Of a DNA stretch of 64,000 bases, positions 58,843 through 64,000 are shown piece after piece. Position 1 is the stretch's first letter. The number at the start of each line of letters is the position of its first letter. The notes under the pieces are model-generated. The model worked only from the letters and a program-made list of their open reading frames with translations. It was not told where the DNA came from and searched no databases. A program made the translations under genes and the position numbers. Source of the stretch: Corynebacterium jeddahense (lineage in GTDB: Bacteria > Actinomycetota > Actinomycetes > Mycobacteriales > Mycobacteriaceae); contig NZ_CP063194.1 of NCBI RefSeq assembly GCF_028609865.1, positions 558,001 to 622,000 of the forward strand, written 5' to 3'.

Positions 58843-60881
58843 ACCTCAGCGTGCTGGATGCGGACCAGCGCGTGGCCGCGGAGGCGCCGCGCGGCCCGGT
58901 ATGCATCCTGGCGGGCGCCGGCACGGGCAAGACGAGGACGATCACGTACCGCATCGCGAACATGATCGACAGGGGGCAGGTCGCGCCGAACCGCGTGCTC
59001 GCCGTGACGTTCACCAAACGCGCGGCGGGGGAGATGGCGGACCGCCTGCGCTCCATGGGCATCGGCGGGGTGCAGGCGCGCACGTTCCACTCCGCCGCGA
59101 TGCGCCAGCTGCAGTACTTCTGGCCCCAGATCGCCGGGGACCTGCCGTGGAAGGTCCTGGACAACAAGTTCCCGTACGTCGCCCGGGCGGCCCGCGCCGC
59201 GGGGCTGGACACGGGCAAGGACATGGTGCGCGACCTGCTTTCGGAGATCGAGTGGGCGAAGGCGAGCGTCATCGGCCCGGACGATTACGTCCAGCGGATC
59301 GGCGAGTCGCCGCGCACCCCGCCCGCCGACGTGGCGAAGGTCGCACAGGTCTACCGCCTCTACGAGGAGGCGAAGACGAACCCGGACGGGATGCTGCTCG
59401 ACTTCGACGATCTGCTGCTCCACGTCGCGGGCGCGCTCGAGAACGCGCCGGCGGTGGCGGAGGAGTTCCGCGCCCAGTACCAGTCGTTCGTGGTGGACGA
59501 GTACCAGGACGTCACCCCGCTGCAGCAGCGCGTGCTCGAGGGGTGGCTGGGCACCCGCGACGACCTCACCGTCGTCGGCGACGCGAACCAGACCATCTAC
59601 TCGTTCACGGGCGCGACCCCGGATTACCTGCTGAATTTCTCGCGGACGTACGGGCACGCGACCGTCGTCAAGCTGCAGCGCGACTACCGCTCGACGGTGG
59701 AGATCACGGAGCTCGCCAACACCGTCATCGGCAAGGCGAGCGGGCGCGTGGCCGGCACGCGGCTCGAGCTGCAGGGGATGCGCGGCCACGGCCCGGAGCC
59801 GCAGTTCCGCGGGTTTGACGACGAACCTTCGGAGGCCCGCGCGGTCGCGGCGGAGGTGCGCAAGCTGCTCGACAGCGGCGTGCCCGCCCGCGAGATCGCC
59901 ATCCTCTACCGCATCAACGCGCAGTCCGCCGCGTTCGAAGCGGCGCTCGCGGACGAGGGGATCGTCTACCAGGTGCGCGGCGGCGAGGGGTTCTTCCAGC
60001 GCGCGGAGATCCGCGATGCCCTCGCCCAGCTCGTGCGCTCCGCGAAGCGCACGGACCTGCCGAGCGATCCCGTCGTCGTCGCGCGCGCAGCCCTCGCCCC
60101 GCTCGGTCTGACTCCCACCGAGCCGGAGGGTGCGCAGGCCCGCGAGCGCTGGCAGGCGCTCAGCGCGCTCGTGGACCTCATCGAGGAGATCGTGCGCTCC
60201 CAGGAGGCCTCGACGCTGCCGGAGGTGCTCGTCTCGCTGCGCCGGCGCGCGGACGCGAAGCAGCCGCCCGCCGTCGACGGGGTGACCCTGGCCAGCCTCC
60301 ACGCCGCGAAGGGGCTCGAGTGGGACGCGGTCTTCCTCGTCGGCTTGGTGGAGAAGACGCTGCCGATCTCGCACGCGATCAAGGCGGGCGACGACCAAGT
60401 GGAGGAGGAGCGGCGACTGTTCTACGTCGGCGTCACCCGCGCCCGCGAGCACCTGCACCTGTCGTGGTCGCTCGCGCGCCAGGAGGGCGGGCACAAGAAC
60501 CGGTCGCGCTCGCGCTTCCTCGACGGGCTCGTCCCGCAGCTCGACGTCGAGCAGTCGCCGCAGCGGCTCAAGCGCAACAAGCGTTGCCGCGTGTGCGGCA
60601 ACCCGCTGGCCACGCCCGCGGACAAGGCGCTGGGCAGGCACGAGTCGTGCGAGCCGGGGTACGACGAGCGCGTGCTTGCGACGCTCAAGCGGTGGCGCCT
60701 CGAGGTCTCGCGCGCCGCGAACAAGCCTGCCTACGTGGTGTTCTCGGACGCCACGCTCATGTCGATCGCGGAGGCGATGCCGGCGAGCGAGGCGGAGATG
60801 CTCGACATCTCCGGCGTCGGGCCGGTGAAGGTGGAGCAGTTCGGCGCCGGGGTACTCGGCGTGCTGGCGCAGTTCCGCTAG
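58833..60881 (+). CDS. uvrD2: ATP-dependent DNA helicase UvrD2 with HRDC domain
   Basis: A 682-residue superfamily 1 helicase. Motifs: ILAGAGTGKTRTITYRI, VTFTKRAAGEMADRL, FVVDEYQDVTPLQQR, VGDANQTIYSFTGA, QRDYRSTVEI, SLHAAKGLEWDAVFLVG and LFYVGVTRAREHLHL. Near residue 590 is a zinc-binding motif; mycobacterial UvrD2 has four cysteines, whereas here it reads CRVC...GRHESC, with a histidine at the third position. A C-terminal HRDC domain follows (ERVLATLKRWRLEVSR...ISGVGPVKVEQFG). The ATG at 58833 has AAAGGCGGGG upstream. It overlaps the convergent gene by four bases. Confidence 0.95.
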   Translation: MAIDLSVLDADQRVAAEAPRGPVCILAGAGTGKTRTITYRIANMIDRGQVAPNRVLAVTFTKRAAGEMADRLRSMGIGGVQARTFHSAAMRQLQYFWPQIAGDLPWKVLDNKFPYVARAARAAGLDTGKDMVRDLLSEIEWAKASVIGPDDYVQRIGESPRTPPADVAKVAQVYRLYEEAKTNPDGMLLDFDDLLLHVAGALENAPAVAEEFRAQYQSFVVDEYQDVTPLQQRVLEGWLGTRDDLTVVGDANQTIYSFTGATPDYLLNFSRTYGHATVVKLQRDYRSTVEITELANTVIGKASGRVAGTRLELQGMRGHGPEPQFRGFDDEPSEARAVAAEVRKLLDSGVPAREIAILYRINAQSAAFEAALADEGIVYQVRGGEGFFQRAEIRDALAQLVRSAKRTDLPSDPVVVARAALAPLGLTPTEPEGAQARERWQALSALVDLIEEIVRSQEASTLPEVLVSLRRRADAKQPPAVDGVTLASLHAAKGLEWDAVFLVGLVEKTLPISHAIKAGDDQVEEERRLFYVGVTRAREHLHLSWSLARQEGGHKNRSRSRFLDGLVPQLDVEQSPQRLKRNKRCRVCGNPLATPADKALGRHESCEPGYDERVLATLKRWRLEVSRAANKPAYVVFSDATLMSIAEAMPASEAEMLDISGVGPVKVEQFGAGVLGVLAQFR

Positions 60882-61717
60882 TAGCAGCTCGGGCAGTCGG
60901 GGTGGGGCGGCAGCGTCTCCGCCCGCACCGGCACCTGGCCGTACGGGTCGACGGTGACGAGGTGCCCGGGCCCGACCGGGCCGGTGCCGACGCCGGGCGG
61001 GTCCGGCACCCCCGCGAGCTTGCGCGCCACGAGCACCGCGGCCGCGGCCCCGGCGGCGAGCGAGACCGCCTCGGTGTCGGCAGCGAGCGGGGCCCGCTCC
61101 ACCACGATGTTCCAGTTCGGGTCCCGGTCGAGGTGGTAGTGGCGGGCGCAGACGGGGCACGGCCCGCCCGGCGCCGCCACGGGGCCGACGAACACGCGGG
61201 CGTCGACCTGCGTGACGGGCACGATCGCCCCGCTGCGGTTGCTGGCCAGGGCGTTCACATCGTCGAGAAGCGCGGCGCAATTCACGGCGATGAGGGGCAG
61301 GGTCGGCTCTTGGCGCAGGACGAAGCGGGCGAGCGCCTCGCCCCGCAGCGGGGCGCGCACCTCGAGGCCGGCGAGCTCGAGGCCGGTGCGCACCTGCGCG
61401 GCCAGCTCGCCGTGCCCGACGGTGAGCACGGCGGGGGAGCGCACCGGGACGAGGATGCGGTAGGAAACGAGGTCGTCGATGAGGCTGTGCGCCGCGTCGG
61501 GGCCAACCACCGAGGCGGCCGCCTCGACGGCGCGTCGCAGCGTCTTCGGCCGCGCGAGGCCCTGCAGCACGGGCACGAGCTCGCGCGCGGCGGGCGTGGT
61601 GATCATGCCGGTGCGCGTGGCGTCCGCGCCGAATTGGACGATGGTCGGCGCGCGCAGAAACGGGCGCACCCCGGGCGCGAGCCTGATCCGGTCGTGGTCG
61701 TTGAGTATCACAGTCAT
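60878..61717 (-). CDS. Bacteriocin cyclodehydratase-like (ThiF/E1-related, TIGR03882-type) protein
   Basis: A 279-residue protein in the position of Rv3196. It resembles the 'cyclodehydratase domain' proteins that bind leader peptides in thiazole/oxazole-modified microcin systems: an N-terminal winged-helix-like part, a Rossmann-like core (SPAVLTVGHGELAAQVRTGL, LPLIAVNCAALLDDVN) and two zinc-type CxxC pairs (GGPCPVCARHYH and the C-terminal DCPSCY). No YcaO partner and no convincing precursor peptide are adjacent. GGGGGGAG precedes the ATG at 61717. It is divergent from a metallopeptidase gene across 36 bases. Confidence 0.75.
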   Translation of the reverse strand: MTVILNDHDRIRLAPGVRPFLRAPTIVQFGADATRTGMITTPAARELVPVLQGLARPKTLRRAVEAAASVVGPDAAHSLIDDLVSYRILVPVRSPAVLTVGHGELAAQVRTGLELAGLEVRAPLRGEALARFVLRQEPTLPLIAVNCAALLDDVNALASNRSGAIVPVTQVDARVFVGPVAAPGGPCPVCARHYHLDRDPNWNIVVERAPLAADTEAVSLAAGAAAAVLVARKLAGVPDPPGVGTGPVGPGHLVTVDPYGQVPVRAETLPPHPDCPSCY

Positions 61718-61735
61718 CTCCCCCCCCGACCGCGC

Positions 61736-61745
61736 ATCCTACAAT
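61736..61745. promoter_or_regulatory. Overlapping divergent -10 elements
   Basis: TAGGAT for the minus-strand gene (61736-61741) and TACAAT for the plus-strand metallopeptidase (61740-61745; 8 nt to ATG) share two base pairs in a 36-bp gap. The two promoters should compete, like the aroA/SRAP pair. Confidence 0.5.
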
Positions 61746-61753
61746 CGGTCGCC

Positions 61754-62272
61754 ATGGCAGGCAGCGTGAACGAGACACCGGGCGGGATGGTGTACCGCGT
61801 GATCCGCTCCGCGCGCAGGTCGCGGACGGTGCAGGCCCGCGTCGTGGGCGGCGTCGCGGAGATCCGTATCCCGGACCGGTTCACCCCGGCGCAGGAGCGC
61901 GCGGCCGTCGAGGAGATGCTGGCGAAGCTCTCCCGGAAATCGACGTCGAGCCTGCGTAGCGACGCCGACCTCCGGTCCCGCGCCGAGACCCTCAACCGCA
62001 CGGTGCTGGACGGCCGGGCCACCGTGGGGTCGATCCGCTGGGTGTCCAACCAGTCGGCCCGCTGGGGGTCGTGCACCGTGTCCACGGGGGAGATCCGCAT
62101 CAGCGACCGGCTCAAGCAGGTGCCGGATTACGTGCTCGACGCGGTGGTCGTGCACGAGCTCACGCACACGTTCATCCCCGGCCACAGCGCGGAGTTCTAC
62201 GCGTGGGCGGACCGGGTGCCGCACGCGGAGCGGGCGAAAGGCTACCTTGAGGCGTACCAGCGCTTCGGGTGA
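61754..62272 (+). CDS. YgjP/M48-like metallopeptidase
   Basis: A 172-residue zinc metallopeptidase of the WLM/YgjP type. It has RWVSNQSARWGSCTVSTGEIRIS (in parts), the HELTH zinc site in VVVHELTHTFIPGHSAEFY and a typical C-terminal LEAYQRFG. There is no signal peptide, so it should act in the cytosol. Substrate unknown. TACAAT lies eight bases before the ATG at 61754, indicating leaderless expression. It stands between the cyclodehydratase-like gene and a second metalloprotease gene. Confidence 0.85.
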   Translation: MAGSVNETPGGMVYRVIRSARRSRTVQARVVGGVAEIRIPDRFTPAQERAAVEEMLAKLSRKSTSSLRSDADLRSRAETLNRTVLDGRATVGSIRWVSNQSARWGSCTVSTGEIRISDRLKQVPDYVLDAVVVHELTHTFIPGHSAEFYAWADRVPHAERAKGYLEAYQRFG

Positions 62273-62278
62273 GCGCGC

Positions 62279-62320
62279 CGCTACAGCCCCGCTACAGCCC
62301 CGCTACAGCCCCGCTACAGC
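62279..62320. repeat. 11-bp tandem repeat between convergent metalloprotease genes
   Basis: Three exact copies of CGCTACAGCCC and a partial fourth. The stop codon of the 62314-63750 gene (CTA on the plus strand, 62314-62316) lies inside the last unit, so copy-number change would not alter the protein. Confidence 0.9.
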
Positions 62321-63750
62321 TCGGTGCCGTCCTGGCTGCCGTCGTCCTTGCCGTCGCCCTCTTCGCGCTTGAGCTCCGGGTTGTCACGCAGCTCCTGCTC
62401 GAGCTTGGCAAACTCGTCGTCGAGGTCGGTGTCCGGCGCGTCGTCGAGCAGCGTGTCGATGAAGGCGGCGGGGTTGTCCAGGTGCTCCGCGGTGGGCAGG
62501 AAGTCCGGGTGGTCCCACACCGCGTCGCGGCGCTGCGTACCGACGGCGTTGCCGATGCGCCGCCACAGCTCCGCCGCGTCGCGGGTGCGCGGGGCGCCGA
62601 GCTCAATGCCGACGATCGTGGAGAACGCCTGCTCCGCCGACCCGCCGGTCGCGCGGCGGCGCGCCCACGCCTCCGCGAGCTGCGGCGTCGACGGGATGCG
62701 CTCGCCGAGCGCCTCGGCGACAACGACGTCGACCCAGCCCTCCACGAGCGCGATGAGCGTCTCCAGCCGCGAGGTCGCCCCGGCGTTGCGGGAGCCGACG
62801 CGCGGCGAGAGATCCTCGCCCTGCAGGTTCTGCAGCGCGTCCTGGATCTGCTGCGGGTCCCCGCTTTCCAGGTTGAGCCCGCGCACGACCTCCTCGATGT
62901 GGGACGTGTCGATCTCCAGGCCCGCCGCGTACTCCTCCACGGAGGAGACGAGGCGCTCCACCAGCCACGGCACGTGGCGGAAGAGGCGCTGCCGGGCGGC
63001 CTCGCGCGCGGCGATGTAGACCATCACTTCCTGCCCGGGCAGGGACAGGCCCTTCGAGATCTCAGCGACGTTGCGCGGCAGCACCGCCGCGACGCCGGCG
63101 GGGGCGACGGGGAGACCGAAGTCGGAGCCGGTGAGCGCCTGCTGGGCGAGGTCGCCGAGCGCGTGGCCAAGCTTCATGCCGAACTGCATGGCGTTCATCT
63201 GGTTCACCACGCCCGCCATCGAGCCCATCATCTCGCGGGCCTCCTCCGGCATCGTCTCCAGCTGCGCGCGGTTCATGTGGTCCGCAACCGGGTTGACCAG
63301 TCGCTTCCACATCGGCATCGTCTTGGCCAGCCACTGCTCGGCGTTCCACGCCTCCGGCTTCGCCTGGCTCGCGGGCAGCGTGGTGGCGTCGTCGAGCCAC
63401 AGCTCCGCGAGCCGCAGGGACTCTTCGGCCGCGCGCGTGTCAGCCTCGGACACCGCCGGGGTGCTGCCGATGCGCTGGCGCGCCATGCGCGCGGCGAGGT
63501 CGAAGTTCACCGCATCGCCTTTGTCCTGCGCGTTCATCGACGAGCCCATGCCGGAGAGCATCTGCCCGAACTGGTTGAGCATGTCGCCCAGACCGCCTTG
63601 GCCCTGGGCGCCGGACTGGCCCCCGATGTTCCCGCCGAAGCCGAATGCGGCGAACGGATTCGACGGCTCGCCGCGGCGCTCGTTGTTCTCGCGGTCGTCG
63701 CCGTCATCGTTCGAGTCGTTGGGAAAGGAAAATCCGAATCCGTGAGTCAT
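62314..63750 (-). CDS. Zinc-dependent metalloprotease-like protein (TIGR03624, Rv3195-type)
   Basis: A 478-residue protein of the DUF2342/TIGR03624 family. The N-terminal 75 residues are Gly/Asn/Gln-rich (FAAFGFGGNIGGQSG, GLGDMLNQFGQMLSGMG); the core has ELWLDDATTLPAS, MGSMAGVVNQMNAMQFG, and AAREAARQRLFRHVPWLVERL at the presumed active region, where I see no HExxH. Function unknown. TATCCT on the minus strand (63758-63763) ends seven bases before the ATG at 63750, so it is probably leaderless. It is divergent from the PDZ gene, as Rv3195/Rv3194c are. Confidence 0.83.
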   Translation of the reverse strand: MTHGFGFSFPNDSNDDGDDRENNERRGEPSNPFAAFGFGGNIGGQSGAQGQGGLGDMLNQFGQMLSGMGSSMNAQDKGDAVNFDLAARMARQRIGSTPAVSEADTRAAEESLRLAELWLDDATTLPASQAKPEAWNAEQWLAKTMPMWKRLVNPVADHMNRAQLETMPEEAREMMGSMAGVVNQMNAMQFGMKLGHALGDLAQQALTGSDFGLPVAPAGVAAVLPRNVAEISKGLSLPGQEVMVYIAAREAARQRLFRHVPWLVERLVSSVEEYAAGLEIDTSHIEEVVRGLNLESGDPQQIQDALQNLQGEDLSPRVGSRNAGATSRLETLIALVEGWVDVVVAEALGERIPSTPQLAEAWARRRATGGSAEQAFSTIVGIELGAPRTRDAAELWRRIGNAVGTQRRDAVWDHPDFLPTAEHLDNPAAFIDTLLDDAPDTDLDDEFAKLEQELRDNPELKREEGDGKDDGSQDGTEL

Positions 63751-63798
63751 ACGCGCAAGGATACCTTCGGCCGTCGAGAGTGTGCCGGGGCGCTGCGC

Positions 63799-63804
63799 TA
63801 AGAT
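63799..63804 (+). promoter_or_regulatory. -10 element of the PDZ-protein gene
   Basis: TAAGAT ends eight bases before the ATG at 63813, another leaderless pattern. Confidence 0.5.
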
Positions 63805-63812
63805 CTGCCCCC

Positions 63813-64000
63813 ATGTCAGACGCGCTCGAGGTACGCAACCGGCGGTGGTCCACGCTCGTGTGGGGCGCGATCCCGGTCGCCCTGCTGGCCGGGGCGCTGG
63901 TCATCGACCACATCCCGGGCACCAGCATCCGCCTCACCGTGCCGTACGCGGCGGAGGGGCCGGGGCCCGTCTTCGACACACTTGGCGACGCCGGCGGCGA
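63813..64000 (+). CDS. PDZ-domain (YlbL/Lon-like) membrane protein, 5' part only
   Basis: The first 62 residues of a protein like Rv3194c: a short charged start (MSDALEVRNRRW), one membrane segment (LVWGAIPVALLAGALVI) and the conserved TVPYAAEGPGPVFDTLG that leads into the PDZ domain. Homologues carry a C-terminal Lon-type serine protease domain, which lies outside the window. The start is fixed by TAAGAT eight bases upstream. Confidence 0.85.
   Translation, partial: MSDALEVRNRRWSTLVWGAIPVALLAGALVIDHIPGTSIRLTVPYAAEGPGPVFDTLGDAGG

Overview
The window is high-GC actinobacterial DNA. Gene content and order point to the genus Corynebacterium: accBC-sseA, maf-accE-dtsR2, birA, purK-purE, lcpA/wbbL/manC, whcD, pmmA-manA, tmk-mtrA-mtrB-lpqB-comF-hpf-secA, rsgA-aroA, sigH-rshA-whcE, rhlE, adnA-adnB, a CglK-type K+ channel and uvrD2. 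This is inferred from protein features and synteny; the species cannot be named from sequence alone. Almost the whole window is conserved chromosomal backbone. I see no prophage, insertion sequence, CRISPR array, rRNA or tRNA.

Layout. 1-7.2 kb: acyl-CoA carboxylase genes (accBC, accE, dtsR2) on the minus strand, interleaved with sseA, an ATP-grasp-like gene, a DUF4282 membrane protein with a Q/Y/G-rich repeat tail, a DUF3151 gene and maf. 7.2-14 kb: a decayed DUF4143-like fragment, a long catalase, birA, a PH-domain gene, acetolactate decarboxylase, purK-purE and a YdcF-like gene, then a 31-bp-arm perfect palindrome. 14-26 kb: cell-envelope genes (AbgT transporter, LcpA, WbbL, ManC, phosphomannomutase, ManA) with WhcD and small actinobacterial conserved genes. 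27-36 kb: tmk-mtrA-mtrB-lpqB-comF, hpf, secA. 36-42 kb: small conserved genes, rsgA-aroA, an SRAP peptidase, YbaK, and the redox sigma pair sigH-rshA. 42.4-45.3 kb: the most unusual part, with an AT-richer region carrying at least seven copies of a GTTGAAC-type motif, a secreted membrane-anchored metalloprotease, the tiny ribosomal protein bL37 and whcE. 45-64 kb: rhlE, DUF3107/DUF3152 genes, the AdnAB helicase-nuclease, a K+ channel, nudC, uvrD2, and a cyclodehydratase-like protein next to two metalloproteases and a PDZ protein.

How the genes work together. The carboxylase subunits with birA form a fatty-acid/mycolate carboxylation set. manA-pmmA-manC supply GDP-mannose, while WbbL and LcpA build and attach arabinogalactan. 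MtrAB-LpqB controls envelope homeostasis, SecA exports proteins, and SigH/RshA/WhcE form the thiol-stress regulon. AdnAB, UvrD2, SRAP, Maf and NudC handle DNA and nucleotide damage.

Two signals run across the whole window. First, more than twenty genes carry a TAnnnT -10 hexamer ending 6-8 nt before the start codon and no Shine-Dalgarno, which predicts leaderless mRNAs. Second, the 11-mer CGTCGATACGC occurs at least eight times in three reading frames and one intergenic site, far above chance.
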